Positions 7,789 to 17,310 of a stretch of DNA of 26,401 nucleotides are shown one piece after another. The stretch lies in the NCBI GenBank assembly GCA_020024815.1, contig JAHHTE010000011.1:1-26401 (forward strand), written 5' to 3'. This stretch comes from Mailhella sp. Lineage in GTDB: Bacteria > Desulfobacterota > Desulfovibrionia > Desulfovibrionales > Desulfovibrionaceae. The translations under genes were made by a program, and so were the position numbers. Positions within the stretch are counted from its first letter, which is position 1. The number at the start of each line of letters is the position of its first letter. The notes under the pieces were generated by a model, which did no database searches, had not been told where the DNA came from, and worked only from the letters and a program-made list of their open reading frames with translations.

Positions 7789-8112
7789 ATGAATAAATAT
7801 CGTATTCGCAAAGGTGACGTAGTAAAAGTTATCACCGGTAAGGACGCGGAAGTTGGTAAAGTAGGCAAGGTTTTAAAAATCTTGAAAAAATCCGACCGCG
7901 TTTTAGTTGAAAAAGTTAACATGGCAAAACGCCACGTTAAACCAAATCCATATAAACGTGAACCTGGTGGTATTGTTGATAAAGAAATGCCAATTCATGT
8001 ATCTAACGTAATGGTAGTTTGTCAATCATGCCAAGCTCCAACTCGTGTTGGTTACAGAATGGAAAATGACAAAAAAGTTCGCTTCTGCAAGAAGTGCAAC
8101 AAAACTCTCTAG
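7789..8112 (+). CDS. rplX: Ribosomal protein L24, zinc-ribbon form
   Basis: The 107-residue L24 starts large-subunit assembly near the tunnel exit. The KOW motif is at the N-terminus ([22 protein letters not shown]). The C-terminus holds four cysteines (Cys78, Cys81, Cys100, Cys103), a CxxC pair of the zinc-ribbon type found in a subset of bacterial L24 proteins. AGGAG precedes the ATG. It lies 12 bases after rplN. Confidence 0.95.
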   Translation: MNKYRIRKGDVVKVITGKDAEVGKVGKVLKILKKSDRVLVEKVNMAKRHVKPNPYKREPGGIVDKEMPIHVSNVMVVCQSCQAPTRVGYRMENDKKVRFCKKCNKTL

Positions 8113-8123
8113 AAGGTGCGACG

Positions 8124-8663
8124 ATGACCCGTCTTGAAAGTATTTACAGAGAAAAAGTTGTTCCGGTATTGCAAAAAGAGTTTAATTATAAATCTTCTAT
8201 GCAGGTTCCTGGAATTGAAAAAGTCTCTTTGAATATCGGCCTTGGTTCTGCAGCACAGAACAATAAGTTGATTGAAGAAGCAGTTCAAGAATTATCAGCT
8301 ATTGCCAGTCAAAAAGCTGTCGTAACCCGTGCTAAAAAGTCTATTGCAGCTTTCAAACTTCGTGAAGGTATGCCTATTGGTGTTCGTGTTACTTTACGTA
8401 AAGAACAAATGTGGGACTTTTTAGACAAGTTGATGAACTTTGCTTTACCTCGTGTTCGTGACTTCCGCGGTATTCCTGATCGTGGTTTTGACGGTCGTGG
8501 TAATTTTACTCTTGGTGTTAAAGAACATATGATTTTCCCAGAAATGGAATCAGATCGTATTGAAAATAGCAAAGGTCTTAATATTACTATCGTTACAACC
8601 GCAACCACGGACAAGGAAGGCAAATTGTTGCTTGAGCAACTTGGTATGCCTTTCCGTAAGTAA
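8124..8663 (+). CDS. rplE: Ribosomal protein L5
   Basis: The 179-residue L5 binds 5S rRNA in the central protuberance. [20 protein letters not shown] and the later [17 protein letters not shown] and [10 protein letters not shown] segments are typical, and the length is normal. The frame is open back to 8094 inside rplX, but AAGGTG just before 8124 and family alignment fix the start at 8124. It is 11 bases from the rplX stop. Confidence 0.96.
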   Translation: MTRLESIYREKVVPVLQKEFNYKSSMQVPGIEKVSLNIGLGSAAQNNKLIEEAVQELSAIASQKAVVTRAKKSIAAFKLREGMPIGVRVTLRKEQMWDFLDKLMNFALPRVRDFRGIPDRGFDGRGNFTLGVKEHMIFPEMESDRIENSKGLNITIVTTATTDKEGKLLLEQLGMPFRK

Positions 8664-8675
8664 GGAGATTAGAGT

Positions 8676-8861
8676 ATGTCCCGTACTGCTCTTGAAGTAA
8701 AAGCAACTCGTAAACCAAAATTCTCTACTCGTGGTTACAATCGTTGTCCTATTTGCGGCCGCCCACGAAGCTATATGCGTCATTTTGGTTTATGCCGTAT
8801 TTGTTTTAGAAAAATGGCTCTCCAAGGTGAATTACCTGGAGTTCGCAAATCTAGCTGGTAA
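8676..8861 (+). CDS. rpsN: Ribosomal protein S14, zinc-binding type
   Basis: The 61-residue S14 is the short zinc-containing form: Cys24, Cys27, Cys40 and Cys43 form the CxxC...CxxC site (CPICGRP and CRICFRK). Bacteria with the long zinc-free form have about 100 residues here. TAAGGAG is the Shine-Dalgarno. S14 assembles late in the 30S head with S19. The other zinc-dependent proteins in this cluster (S4, L36, L24) are likewise of the metal-binding type. Confidence 0.97.
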   Translation: MSRTALEVKATRKPKFSTRGYNRCPICGRPRSYMRHFGLCRICFRKMALQGELPGVRKSSW

Positions 8862-8887
8862 CAGCAATATAATTTAGGAGAAATCCC

Positions 8888-9265
8888 ATGACCGATCCTA
8901 TTGCCGATATGCTTACGCGTATCCGCAACGCACACATGGCCCTTCATAAGGAAGTAAGTGTGCCGCGCTCTAAGATGAAGGAAGCTTTAGCATCCATCCT
9001 TAAGCAGGAAGGCTATGTGGAAGATGTTAAGGTTGAAGACCGTAACATTACCATTGAGCTAAAGTATGTCAAAGGCCGCCCTGCGATTAGTGGTTTACGC
9101 CGTATTAGTAAACCAGGTCGCCGCATTTATGTAAACGCTCACCATATTCCACGCGTACAAAACGGACTTGGTATTTGTATTTTGTCTACCTCTAAAGGTG
9201 TTCTCGACGGTGCAAGTGCTCACGATCGTAAAAGCGGTGGCGAACTTCTTTGTGAAGTTTGGTAA
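8888..9265 (+). CDS. rpsH: Ribosomal protein S8
   Basis: The 125-residue S8 binds the central domain of 16S rRNA and in E. coli represses the spc operon. [17 protein letters not shown], the [12 protein letters not shown] segment and the C-terminal GGELLCEVW (equivalent of GGE(I/V)LCYVW) are family hallmarks. TAGGAG precedes the ATG. Whether it also acts on this operon cannot be judged from the sequence. Confidence 0.96.
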   Translation: MTDPIADMLTRIRNAHMALHKEVSVPRSKMKEALASILKQEGYVEDVKVEDRNITIELKYVKGRPAISGLRRISKPGRRIYVNAHHIPRVQNGLGICILSTSKGVLDGASAHDRKSGGELLCEVW

Positions 9266-9294
9266 GCCAACATACTTAGCAAGGTGGAATAACA

Positions 9295-9840
9295 ATGTCT
9301 AGAATTGGTAAATTGCCCATCGCTCTCCCTAAGGGTGTTGAAGTGAAATTGGGTCAAGATATAGTGGAAGTAAAAGGACCTAAAGGTTCTTTGACAACTC
9401 CGCTTTGTGACCTTTTGAATTACGAAGTAACAGCAGAATCTGTTACTATTACTCGTAAGGACGCTGAAGATCGCACAACAGCTGCTCAACATGGTCTTCG
9501 TCGTACACTTTTAGCTAACTGCGTTGAAGGTGTAACAAAAGGTTTTTCAAAGACTTTAGAAGTTATCGGTGTTGGTTATAAAGTTGCTATAAAAGGTAAC
9601 ATTGTTGAATTAGCACTTGGTTTTTCACATCCAGTTATTGTAGAACTTCCTAAAGGAATTGAAGCTAAAGCGGAAGGCACAAAACTCACCATCTCTGGTT
9701 CTAATAAAGAATTAGTTGGTGAAATGTGTGCAAGAATTCGTCGTTTACGTAAGCCTGAACCATATAAAGGTAAAGGTATTAAGTACGAAAATGAAATTAT
9801 TCGCCGCAAGGCCGGTAAGTCCGGTGGTAAGGGCAAATAG
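9295..9840 (+). CDS. rplF: Ribosomal protein L6
   Basis: The 181-residue L6 has the two repeated alpha/beta domains of the family near the elongation-factor site. MSRIGKLPI at the start, VIGVGYKV in the middle and [16 protein letters not shown] near the end are signatures. AAGGTGG lies nine bases before the ATG. Length is normal and nothing unusual is seen. The stop at 9840 is followed closely by rplR. Confidence 0.96.
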   Translation: MSRIGKLPIALPKGVEVKLGQDIVEVKGPKGSLTTPLCDLLNYEVTAESVTITRKDAEDRTTAAQHGLRRTLLANCVEGVTKGFSKTLEVIGVGYKVAIKGNIVELALGFSHPVIVELPKGIEAKAEGTKLTISGSNKELVGEMCARIRRLRKPEPYKGKGIKYENEIIRRKAGKSGGKGK

Positions 9841-9851
9841 GGGTTATAGAT

Positions 9852-10211
9852 ATGATGCTTTCTAAAAATGAAGTTCGCATGAAGCGTAAAGTTCGCATTC
9901 GTAAGCGACTCTCCGGCACATCTGAACGCCCTCGCTTAGTGGTGTTTCGCTCTAATTTGCATATTTATGCCCAAATTATTGACGATATGACTGGTGCAAC
10001 TTTAGCTCAAGCTTCTACTTTAGCACTTGCTAAAGCTGGTCAAAAAGTAGCTTGCAATAAAGCTGGAGCTGAAATTGTTGGTAAAGAAGTTGCTCGTATT
10101 GCGTTAGAAAAAAATATTAAACAAGTTGTTTTCGATCGTAATGGATACCTCTATCATGGTCGCATCAAAGCTATTGCTGATGGTGCACGTGAAGGTGGTC
10201 TCGAGTTCTAA
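9852..10211 (+). CDS. rplR: Ribosomal protein L18
   Basis: The 119-residue L18 carries 5S rRNA into the 50S subunit together with L5. The [23 protein letters not shown] segment, QASTLA-like core and C-terminal [26 protein letters not shown] are typical. Two adjacent ATG codons (9852 and 9855) could serve as start; only a modest GGGG lies upstream, so translation is probably coupled to rplF. The first ATG is annotated. Confidence 0.95.
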   Translation: MMLSKNEVRMKRKVRIRKRLSGTSERPRLVVFRSNLHIYAQIIDDMTGATLAQASTLALAKAGQKVACNKAGAEIVGKEVARIALEKNIKQVVFDRNGYLYHGRIKAIADGAREGGLEF

Positions 10212-10262
10212 TGGACTAGCCTGTAAGGCAAAAATCTGACTAATAATAGTACAGGAAAAAAC

Positions 10263-10766
10263 ATGGAACAAAAGCAAGAAACGCAAGATTCCGGTCTTAT
10301 CGAAAAAATCGTCCATTTGAACCGGGTTGCGAAAGTTGTTAAGGGTGGTAGACGCTTTAGTTTTAGTGCCCTTGTTGTAGTTGGAGACGGAAACGGAAGC
10401 GTAGGTTTTGGTCTTGGTAAAGCTCAAGAAGTACCAGAAGCTCTCCGTAAAGCTAGTGAAAGAGCTAGAAAATCAATGGTAAAAATTCCTTTACTTGAAG
10501 GAACATTACCTTATGAAGTTTTAGGTCGTTTCGGTGCAGGTCGCGTACTTTTGAAACCTGCTTCTCGTGGTACTGGTGTTATCGCTGGTGGTGCAGTTCG
10601 TGCTGTTATGGAAGCTGTTGGTATTACCGACGTTCTTTCTAAAGCGATTGGCACAAATAATCCCCATAACGTGCTTCGTGCAGCTATGGAAGGACTCACT
10701 TCTTTACGCAGTGCAGAAGAAGTTTCTGAAATTCGCGGTAAGAAGCTTGAAGCTCCTCGTAAATAA
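10263..10766 (+). CDS. rpsE: Ribosomal protein S5
   Basis: The 167-residue S5 lies near the decoding centre and mRNA entry. The dsRNA-binding-like N-terminal domain ([23 protein letters not shown]) and the C-terminal domain with [19 protein letters not shown] and NPHNVLRA are present. The spacer before it (10212-10262) is longer than others in the group and contains only a small GCCT/AGGC hairpin and ACAGGA as ribosome binding site. Confidence 0.96.
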   Translation: MEQKQETQDSGLIEKIVHLNRVAKVVKGGRRFSFSALVVVGDGNGSVGFGLGKAQEVPEALRKASERARKSMVKIPLLEGTLPYEVLGRFGAGRVLLKPASRGTGVIAGGAVRAVMEAVGITDVLSKAIGTNNPHNVLRAAMEGLTSLRSAEEVSEIRGKKLEAPRK

Positions 10767-10780
10767 GGTAGGAGAATGCC

Positions 10781-10957
10781 ATGTCCGAAATTAAAGTAAA
10801 ACTCGTTCGCAGTCGTATTGGTATCAAGCCTGCTCAAAAGAAAACTCTTGATGCTCTTGGTCTTAAACGTCGCGAAATGGTAAAAACATTTAAGGATAAT
10901 GCTGCTATTCGTGGCATGATCGAACAGGTAAAACACCTAATTGAGGTCAGCGAATAA
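10781..10957 (+). CDS. rpmD: Ribosomal protein L30
   Basis: This 58-residue gene encodes L30, a small 5S-proximal large-subunit protein. The reading [20 protein letters not shown], followed by [14 protein letters not shown], is the family pattern, with the expected length of about 60. TAGGAG stands eight bases before the ATG. The final base of its TAA is the first base of the rplO ATG. Its place between rpsE and rplO is the canonical one. Confidence 0.95.
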   Translation: MSEIKVKLVRSRIGIKPAQKKTLDALGLKRREMVKTFKDNAAIRGMIEQVKHLIEVSE

Positions 10958-11442
10958 TGAGACTTAACGAACTTTATCCATTCCCTGAAGAACGCAAAAC
11001 ACGCAAACGTGTTGGTCGTGGTGACGGTTCAGGCTTAGGTCACACTGCTGGTAAAGGCCATAAAGGTCAAAATGCACGTGCAGGTGGCGGTGTAAAAGCT
11101 GGCTTTGAAGGCGGTCAAATGCCTTTAATGCGTCGTTTACCAAAACGTGGCTTCAAAAACTTTGATTTCAAAGTAACTTTTGAAGTTATCAACCTCGATC
11201 GCTTAGAAGCGTCCTTCGAAGGTAAAACTGAAATTACTTTAGATGATATTTATAGTCGTGGACTTTGTCGTTACGGTGCACCAGTAAAAATTCTTGGTGG
11301 TGGTAACGTAACAAAAGCTTTGACTGTTGAAGCTCATCGCTTTGCTCAATCAGCAAAAGCTAAAATAGAAGCTGCTGGTGGTAAAGTAAATGAATTATGT
11401 CAATGTGAGTGCTGCTGCACAGAACAAGCAGAAAAGGAATAG
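10957..11442 (+). CDS. rplO: Ribosomal protein L15 with cysteine-rich C-terminal tail
   Basis: The 161-residue L15 helps late assembly of the 50S subunit. The glycine-rich N-terminal extension ([20 protein letters not shown]) and the fold core up to [14 protein letters not shown] are typical. Most L15 proteins stop about there. This one continues with [14 protein letters not shown], placing five cysteines at 148, 150, 152, 153 and 154. The tail is in frame and encoded right up to the secY ribosome binding site, so it is not an obvious frameshift. It overlaps rpmD by one base. A role for the tail (metal binding, redox) is not established. Confidence 0.95.
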   Translation: MRLNELYPFPEERKTRKRVGRGDGSGLGHTAGKGHKGQNARAGGGVKAGFEGGQMPLMRRLPKRGFKNFDFKVTFEVINLDRLEASFEGKTEITLDDIYSRGLCRYGAPVKILGGGNVTKALTVEAHRFAQSAKAKIEAAGGKVNELCQCECCCTEQAEKE

Positions 11443-11445
11443 TAA

Positions 11446-12753
11446 GTGTCAAGCGGAGTAGATAAACTTGCGTCTTCTGGTGAATTACGTACCAAAATTA
11501 TGTGGACATTCTTTTTATTAGTTTGTTACAGAGTTGGTGCGCATGTTCCAGTTCCTGGCGTGGATACTGCTGCTCTTGCTGACTTCTTCGCACGTTTACA
11601 AGGTTCAGTTTTTGCCTTGTTAGATATGTTTTCTGGGGGCGGACTTTCCAATGTGTCAGTTTTCGCCCTTGGAATTATGCCTTACATTTCAGCTTCTATT
11701 ATTATGCAACTAATGCAAGTAATTAGTCCTGATATTAAACGTATGGCAAAAGAAGAAGGGCAAGCCGGACGTCGTAAAATTACACAGTATACCCGCTATT
11801 TAACTGTGTTAATTACTGTTATTCAAGGATTTGGTATTACTGCCTTATTAGAAGGTATGACAAGTCCTGTAAGTAATTTACCTGTTGTACTTAACCCTGG
11901 TTTAGAATTTAAAGTTGTAACCATTATTACTTTAACCGCAGGAACAATGTTGATTATGTGGTTAGGTGAACAAATCTCAACTCGTGGAATTGGTAATGGT
12001 ATTTCTTTAATTATCTTTTCTGGTATCGTTGTTGGTATTCCTAGTGCCTTAGCACGAGTTTATCAACTTGTATCAGCAGGGGATATGAGTATACTTTTTG
12101 TTCTTTTTCTCATTGTGCTAATGGGAGTAGTTCTTTTTGGTATTGTGTTTATGGAAAGAGCACAACGTAGAATTCCAATTCACTATGCTAAAAGACAAAT
12201 GGGAAGAAAGGTATATGGTGGTCAAACTACTCATTTACCTCTTCGTATAAACACTGCTGGTGTTATTCCTCCTATTTTTGCACAAAGCTTATTGCTTTTT
12301 CCTGCAACCTTAGGTTCTTTCTCAACAGCTTTATGGTTGCAAGAAATAGTGCGTTGGTTCCAACCAAGTAGCATTATATATAATATTGTTTTTGTAGCAC
12401 TTATATTCTTCTTTTGTTATTTTTATACAGCAGTAATTTTTGATCCCAAAGATATTGCTGAAAATCTTAAGAAAGCTGGTGGTTTTGTTCCTGGTATTCG
12501 TCCAGGTGATAAAACACGTGAATATATTGATGCTGTACTTAGCCGTCTTACTTTGTGGGGTGGTGTGTACATTGCTATAATATCTGTTCTTCCAATGATG
12601 CTTATTGCAAAATTTAACGTTCCATTTTATTTTGGTGGAACAAGCTTATTAATTTTGGTTGGTGTTGCTATTGATTTTATGGGACAAGTTGAGTCTCATA
12701 TGATCTCAAAGCAATACGATAGCTTGATTGAAAAGAATAGAAGAGGTCGTTAG
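11446..12753 (+). CDS. secY: Protein translocase channel SecY
   Basis: The 435-residue inner-membrane protein forms the Sec channel with SecE and SecG and is driven by SecA or the ribosome. About ten hydrophobic segments are visible, starting near residues 17-35. The plug and second-helix area (SGGGLSNVSVFALGIMPYISASI) and the cytoplasmic loops that contact the ribosome and SecA (RRIPIHYAKR; PGIRPGDKTREYI) are conserved. The start is GTG at 11446, with AAGGA at 11434-11438, three bases after the rplO stop. Length matches the family. Confidence 0.97.
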   Translation: MSSGVDKLASSGELRTKIMWTFFLLVCYRVGAHVPVPGVDTAALADFFARLQGSVFALLDMFSGGGLSNVSVFALGIMPYISASIIMQLMQVISPDIKRMAKEEGQAGRRKITQYTRYLTVLITVIQGFGITALLEGMTSPVSNLPVVLNPGLEFKVVTIITLTAGTMLIMWLGEQISTRGIGNGISLIIFSGIVVGIPSALARVYQLVSAGDMSILFVLFLIVLMGVVLFGIVFMERAQRRIPIHYAKRQMGRKVYGGQTTHLPLRINTAGVIPPIFAQSLLLFPATLGSFSTALWLQEIVRWFQPSSIIYNIVFVALIFFFCYFYTAVIFDPKDIAENLKKAGGFVPGIRPGDKTREYIDAVLSRLTLWGGVYIAIISVLPMMLIAKFNVPFYFGGTSLLILVGVAIDFMGQVESHMISKQYDSLIEKNRRGR

Positions 12754-12756
12754 GTT

Positions 12757-13545
12757 ATGAAAAAGTTTCGTGGTGTCTACATAAAAAATGAAAATGAAAT
12801 TGCCAAAATGCGTATTGCAAATGGCATGGTTTCAAGAGTATTAGATGCCTTAGGCGAAGCTGTAAAACCTGGCATCTCAACTATGTTCCTTGAGGATATT
12901 GCTCAAGAAATGTGTCGCAAAATGAAAGTGAGACCTGCATTTCAAGGATATTGCGGATTTCCATTTGCTTTATGTTGTTCTGTGAATGAAACCATAGTAC
13001 ACGGATTTCCTTCTAAAGATCGTATTCTTAAAGAAGGTGATATTGTTAGTTGTGATATGGGCGTTTGTTATGAAGGTTTTTATGGTGATAGTGCTCGTAC
13101 CTTTTTTGTAGGTGAAGTATCAGAAGAAGCTAAAAAACTTTGCAAAGTTACAGAAGAATGTTTGCATAATGGAATTGCGGCTGCTACTATCGGTAATTCT
13201 TTGTATGATATTTCTGCGGCGGTGCAGCGACATGCAGAAAAAAATGGGTATCATGTTATAAGAAATTTTGTGGGACATGGAATTGGTGCTTCACTTCATG
13301 AAAAGCCAGAAGTTCCAAACTTTGTTCCAATGGGTGGAAATAATATTCCATTACAAGAAGGTATGGCGCTTGCTATTGAGCCTATGCTAGCTGTTGGAAC
13401 GTATGAAGTAACAATTCTTCCTGATAAATGGACAGCAAATACAAAAGATGGTAGTCTTGCTGGACATTTTGAACATAGTATAGTGATAACATCAGACGGA
13501 CCTGAAATTTTAAGTTTATCTTCAAATTATACAGGTACTTGCTGA
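12757..13545 (+). CDS. map: Methionine aminopeptidase type I
   Basis: The 262-residue enzyme removes the initiator methionine from new proteins. The five metal ligands of the family are present: Asp100, Asp111, His174, Glu208 and Glu239. The conserved substrate-side His is His82 (in ETIVHGFP). The chain begins close to the catalytic domain, so there is no N-terminal zinc-finger extension. AGAGG lies ten or so bases before the ATG and the gene follows secY by three bases, as in many bacteria. Confidence 0.95.
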   Translation: MKKFRGVYIKNENEIAKMRIANGMVSRVLDALGEAVKPGISTMFLEDIAQEMCRKMKVRPAFQGYCGFPFALCCSVNETIVHGFPSKDRILKEGDIVSCDMGVCYEGFYGDSARTFFVGEVSEEAKKLCKVTEECLHNGIAAATIGNSLYDISAAVQRHAEKNGYHVIRNFVGHGIGASLHEKPEVPNFVPMGGNNIPLQEGMALAIEPMLAVGTYEVTILPDKWTANTKDGSLAGHFEHSIVITSDGPEILSLSSNYTGTC

Positions 13546-13575
13546 TAAAAATATGGAAATGGTGAGGATAGCCTC

Positions 13576-13604
13576 TTGACAAGGATAGAAATATCCACTA
13601 ATAA
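13576..13604 (+). promoter_or_regulatory. Putative internal promoter before rpmJ and the alpha gene group
   Basis: TTGACA at 13576-13581 is a perfect -35 box, and TAATAA at 13599-13604 (17-base spacer) is a weak -10. The spacer contains GGATA-GAAA-TATCC, and CAACG-CTAA-CGTTG (13614-13627) follows. The 107-base gap between map and rpmJ is one of the largest within the ribosomal gene block, a sensible place for a second promoter. Confidence 0.45.
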
Positions 13605-13652
13605 ACACAATTCCAACGCTAACGTTGAGTTTTGAATAAAACGGAGAGAGCG

Positions 13653-13766
13653 ATGAAAGTTAGGCCGTCCGTAAAAAAAATCTGCCCTAAGTGTAAGGTA
13701 ATTAGACGTAAGGGTGTTCTTAGAGTTATCTGCGAAAACCCCAGACATAAACAACGTCAGGGCTAA
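13653..13766 (+). CDS. rpmJ: Ribosomal protein L36, zinc-binding type
   Basis: This 37-residue gene encodes [20 protein letters not shown] followed by [17 protein letters not shown]. The zinc ligands of the family, Cys11, Cys14, Cys27 and His32, are all present, so this is the zinc-dependent form. CGGAGAGAG lies just before the ATG. Its position between map and rpsM is typical of many bacteria; infA is not found here. Confidence 0.97.
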
Positions 13767-13783
13767 CTTGCAGGAGTAGTACT

Positions 13784-14152
13784 GTGGCAAGAATTGCAGG
13801 TGTTGATTTGCCTCGTGGCAAAAGAGCGGATATTGCGCTCACCTATATCTATGGCATTGGTCCAAAGACTTCTTTAGAAATCTTTGAAGCTACCAAGATT
13901 GATTGGAATCGTAGCATTGATGATTTAAATGCTGATGAGGTGAACGAACTCCGTAAGGAAATTGAATCAAATTATAAGGTAGAAGGCGATCTTCGTCGTG
14001 AAGTAAGCTCTAACATCAAACGCTTAATGGATGTTGGTTGCTATCGCGGACTTCGTCATCGTCGTGGTTTGCCTGTTCATGGTCAACGCACAAAAACCAA
14101 TGCACGTACTCGTAAGGGTCCACGTCGTGGTGCTGTGGGTAAAAAGAAGTAA
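13784..14152 (+). CDS. rpsM: Ribosomal protein S13
   Basis: The 122-residue S13 of the 30S head contacts P-site tRNA and the 50S subunit. [20 protein letters not shown] and the C-terminal [22 protein letters not shown] are conserved. The start is GTG at 13784 with CAGGAG upstream. It follows rpmJ by 17 bases and leads the alpha gene group (rpsM rpsK rpsD rpoA rplQ). Confidence 0.96.
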   Translation: MARIAGVDLPRGKRADIALTYIYGIGPKTSLEIFEATKIDWNRSIDDLNADEVNELRKEIESNYKVEGDLRREVSSNIKRLMDVGCYRGLRHRRGLPVHGQRTKTNARTRKGPRRGAVGKKK

Positions 14153-14174
14153 GGGTACTGCCCTCTAATGATTC

Positions 14175-14188
14175 TGGATTATAATCCA
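14175..14188 (+). promoter_or_regulatory. 14-base perfect palindrome touching the rpsK ribosome binding site
   Basis: TGGATTATAATCCA is a perfect palindrome in the 49-base gap between rpsM and rpsK, and the Shine-Dalgarno AGGGAAG follows at once, about 10 bases before the ATG at 14202. It may be a small RNA hairpin or a site for a dimeric protein; no function is shown. Confidence 0.4.
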
Positions 14189-14201
14189 AGGGAAGTGTAC
14201 A

Positions 14202-14591
14202 ATGGCTAGAGCCAAACGCGCAGTTAAAAAAAGAGAAAAGAAGAACGTTCCATTGGGTGTTGCCCATATTCAAGCGTCCTTCAATAATACCATTATTACC
14301 TTTACCGATACTCGTGGCAATGCTATTAGTTGGGCATCTGCCGGACAAAGTGGTTTTAAAGGTTCACGTAAATCCACTCCTTTTGCTGCTCAAGTAGCTG
14401 CTGAAACAGCTGCTAAAAAAGCACAAGAAAATGGAATGCGTACTGTTGGTGTTTACGTTAAGGGTCCCGGTGCTGGTCGTGAATCTGCATTGCGTGCAAT
14501 TAACGCAGCAGGTTTTAAAGTTGCGTTCATTCGTGACGTAACCCCTATTCCTCATAACGGATGTCGTCCCCCAAAACGACGCCGCGTATAA
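14202..14591 (+). CDS. rpsK: Ribosomal protein S11
   Basis: The 129-residue S11 of the 30S platform lines the mRNA exit path. [21 protein letters not shown], the [26 protein letters not shown] signature region and the C-terminal [18 protein letters not shown] are fully typical. Nothing unusual apart from the palindrome just upstream. Confidence 0.97.
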   Translation: MARAKRAVKKREKKNVPLGVAHIQASFNNTIITFTDTRGNAISWASAGQSGFKGSRKSTPFAAQVAAETAAKKAQENGMRTVGVYVKGPGAGRESALRAINAAGFKVAFIRDVTPIPHNGCRPPKRRRV

Positions 14592-14606
14592 TCAGGAGAT
14601 AGAACC

Positions 14607-15233
14607 GTGGCTAAATATAATGATGCAAAATGCCGTATTTGTCGTCGCGAAGGTGCAAAATTATTTTTGAAAGGTGATCGTTGCTATACTGATAAGTGTG
14701 CTCAAGATCGTCGTCCTTATGCACCAGGCCAACATGGTCGTGCTAGAAAGAAGCTTAGTGAATATGCACTCATGCTTCGTGAAAAGCAAAAAGTACGTCG
14801 TATGTACGGTGTATTAGAAAAACAATTCAGAGGATATTTTTACTCTTCTGATATGGCGAAAGGTGTTACAGGTGAAAACCTTCTTAAAACCTTAGAACGC
14901 CGTTTAGATAACGTTGTTTACCGTATGGGATTTGCAAATTCCAGAGCTCAAGCTCGTCAGCTTGTTCGTCATGGTATTTTCACTCTTAACGGACACAAAG
15001 TTGATATTCCTTCTTTGCAAGTTAAAGTAGGTGATGTTATTGTTGTGAACGAAAAGAATCGTCAAATTCCAGTAATTGCTGATGCTCAAGGTGCTATCGC
15101 TCGTCGCGGTTGTCCTGTATGGCTTGAAGTTGATGGTGCAGCGTTTAAAGGAACAGTAAAAGCATTACCTCAACGTGACGATATTCAAACTCCAATTAAC
15201 GAGTCCTTTATCGTTGAACTTTACTCCAAATAA
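14607..15233 (+). CDS. rpsD: Ribosomal protein S4, zinc-binding type
   Basis: The 208-residue S4 starts 30S assembly on 16S rRNA and in E. coli represses the alpha operon. Cys9, Cys12, Cys26 and Cys31 near the N-terminus form the zinc site of the metal-containing S4 class. The S4 RNA-binding domain is around residues 95-160 ([25 protein letters not shown]). The start is GTG at 14607, preceded by CAGGAG. Confidence 0.96.
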   Translation: MAKYNDAKCRICRREGAKLFLKGDRCYTDKCAQDRRPYAPGQHGRARKKLSEYALMLREKQKVRRMYGVLEKQFRGYFYSSDMAKGVTGENLLKTLERRLDNVVYRMGFANSRAQARQLVRHGIFTLNGHKVDIPSLQVKVGDVIVVNEKNRQIPVIADAQGAIARRGCPVWLEVDGAAFKGTVKALPQRDDIQTPINESFIVELYSK

Positions 15234-15245
15234 GCAGGAGTGTAC

Positions 15246-16289
15246 ATGTCTACAAATCAAACCAACAGGCTCATCAATGCTCGTAACTGGGGTGTACTTG
15301 TTAAACCTGATCAAATTGTTCGTGATAATGAAGTTTCTGGACCAATGTACGGAAAATTCATGTGTGAACCTCTTGAACGTGGTTATGGTACTACCATTGG
15401 TAACGCTTTACGCCGAGTTTTGTTAGCTTCTTTACAAGGTTCTGCGTTTGTGTCTGTAAAAATTGCTGGTGTTCAGCATGAATTTACCACAATTCCAGGT
15501 GTTCTTGAAGATGTAACTGATATTATTCTTAATATAAAACAAGTTCGTCTTGCAATGGATACTGATGCTCCTCAAAAATTAACTTTAAAAGTTAATAAAA
15601 AGGGTAAGGTTACTGCTGCTGATATTCAAGAAAATCAACATGTTGCAGTGTTGAATCCTGAATTGCACATTGCAACTTTGACAGAAGATGTTGAGTTTGA
15701 CCTTGAATTTGAAGCACGTATGGGAAAAGGCTATGTACCTGCAGATATGCATACTGGTCTTAATGATGAAATTGGTCTTATCAAACTTGATTCCAGTTTT
15801 TCACCTATACGTAAGGTTTCTTATACGATTGAACAAGCACGTGTTGGTCAAATGACTAACTATGATAAGCTTATCTTAGAAGTATGGACTGATGGTTCTA
15901 TTACTCCAGAAGATGCTATTGCTTATAGTGCTAAAATTATAAAAGAACAGATTGCTGTGTTTATCAATTTTGATGAACAAGTATCTGATGAAAGTTGTCT
16001 CGGTGCGTCTGACGCAGGAGATATTAACGAAAATCTCTTTAAAAGCATTGATGACCTTGAATTATCTGTCCGTGCAACTAATTGCTTACATGGAGCACAA
16101 ATTGCAACAGTTGGTGAATTAGTTCAACGTTCTGAAAATGATATGCTTAAAACAAAGAATTTTGGTAAAAAATCTCTTGATGAAATCAAAGAAATGCTTA
16201 TTAGTATGGGACTTGATTTCGGTATGAAAATAGACGGATTTGACAAAAAATACCAAGAATGGAAAAGGAAGCAACACCATGAGGCATAA
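15246..16289 (+). CDS. rpoA: RNA polymerase alpha subunit
   Basis: The 347-residue alpha subunit forms the dimer that starts polymerase assembly and contacts promoter UP elements and activators. The N-terminal domain has the conserved [20 protein letters not shown] region; the C-terminal domain carries [10 protein letters not shown], with the DNA-contacting Arg, and [18 protein letters not shown] at 15240 is in frame, but CAGGAG (15235-15240) overlaps it, so the ATG at 15246 is the start. The gene overlaps rplQ by 11 bases, indicating coupling. Confidence 0.97.
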   Translation: MSTNQTNRLINARNWGVLVKPDQIVRDNEVSGPMYGKFMCEPLERGYGTTIGNALRRVLLASLQGSAFVSVKIAGVQHEFTTIPGVLEDVTDIILNIKQVRLAMDTDAPQKLTLKVNKKGKVTAADIQENQHVAVLNPELHIATLTEDVEFDLEFEARMGKGYVPADMHTGLNDEIGLIKLDSSFSPIRKVSYTIEQARVGQMTNYDKLILEVWTDGSITPEDAIAYSAKIIKEQIAVFINFDEQVSDESCLGASDAGDINENLFKSIDDLELSVRATNCLHGAQIATVGELVQRSENDMLKTKNFGKKSLDEIKEMLISMGLDFGMKIDGFDKKYQEWKRKQHHEA

Positions 16290-16668
16290 CAATTCTGGTA
16301 GAAAGTTGGGCAGAAATCCTTCCCATCGTAAAGCAATGTTTAATAACATGGCTAAAGCTCTTTTGATTCATGGTCGTATTCGCACTACTGTTGCAAAAGC
16401 AAAAGATTTACGTGGTGTAGTTGAACCTCTTATTACTCTTGCTCAACGTAATGATGTTCATTCACGTCGTCTTGCTTTCCGTGTACTTGGTGATCACCAA
16501 TTAGTAAAATCACTTTTTGATGAAATTGCACCAAAGTATGCTGGTATTCCTGGTGGTTATACAAGAATTATGAAACTTGCTATGCCAAGAAAAGGTGACA
16601 GTGCTCCAATGGCTATTATTGAACTCACTAAACATGAGAGCAATGCAGAAGCTGTTGCTGCTGAATAA
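16279..16668 (+). CDS. rplQ: Ribosomal protein L17
   Basis: The 129-residue L17 begins [20 protein letters not shown], the standard family start, and continues with [24 protein letters not shown]. The frame is open further upstream inside rpoA, but the family start and AAGGAA in front of 16279 decide it. It is the last gene of the ribosomal block; a strong terminator follows within 20 bases. Confidence 0.96.
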   Translation: MRHNNSGRKLGRNPSHRKAMFNNMAKALLIHGRIRTTVAKAKDLRGVVEPLITLAQRNDVHSRRLAFRVLGDHQLVKSLFDEIAPKYAGIPGGYTRIMKLAMPRKGDSAPMAIIELTKHESNAEAVAAE

Positions 16669-16686
16669 GACTTTGTTATAAAGTTT

Positions 16687-16723
16687 AAAAAGCTCCGATC
16701 AATGATGATTGGAGCTTTTTTTT
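16687..16723 (+). terminator. Intrinsic terminator of the ribosomal operon
   Basis: AAAAAGCTCCGATCA (16687-16701) pairs with 16706-16720 through 15 positions with a single G-T pair and an ATGA loop. Eight consecutive T residues end the hairpin, and more T-rich sequence follows. It lies 18 bases after the rplQ stop and closes the S10-spc-alpha block. Confidence 0.9.
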
Positions 16724-17310
16724 GTATTTTTTTTAATAAACCCCTCGGTTAGAGTGGGACTGCAAATCTTAGATAAAAGACTGTTCTCTTTTGGTGCATG
16801 CTTGCTGTGTTCGTTAATTATATCTAGAAGAGAATAGTGTTTTGTTAAAGTAAGTAATGTTTATTATTTGTTTGTTTAACTTGTCAATATTGTATAGTAT
16901 AATTTAAAATTTTGCTGTTATAAATATACAATGAAAGTAGCTAGAAGAGAATTAAATCCATAGTATTGATGTGTAAGAATTTATTATTATTATTATTTCT
17001 GTAACAGCAAGTGAATAGCATAATAACATGCTACTATCTATTTTTTCTAATTTACGTTTTTATATTTATGTCTATTTGAAAGAGATCTATTATTTGTATT
17101 GTTATTATATTTCTAACTGTAAAACGAAGCACGATAGGTATATATAAAAAGTTGCTAATAGTAAACCATAAGTTGATTGATATTCGGCTTAATCATACAC
17201 AGAAGTTTTACTTAGAAGTAAAAATTTAATTCTAATTGAAAAAGTAAACTTATGGTATAATAAGTTTTAAATTTTAGTTATAGAAAATTACTAATTTACT
17301 TTGATGATAA
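16724..17310. other. Very A+T-rich gene-free stretch
   Basis: I see no gene here. There is a 12-base direct repeat CTAGAAGAGAAT at 16824-16835 and 16941-16952, a TATAAT at 16898-16903 with only a weak -35 (TTTAAC, 17 bases away), and small hairpins TAGCAT/ATGCTA (17016-17033), TTTTACTT/AAGTAAAA (17206-17223) and AAACTTAT/ATAAGTTT (17246-17267). CCATAAGTT (17167-17175) recurs inverted at 17247-17255. This may be the flank of the decayed insertion sequence that follows. Confidence 0.5.

Noticed and set aside
16748..16775. tRNA-Cys-like fragment (GGTTAGAG ... CTGCAAA)
   Set aside because: Only a D-arm-like and a weak anticodon-stem-like piece are present; acceptor and T arms are missing and it does not match the real tRNA-Cys at 26268.
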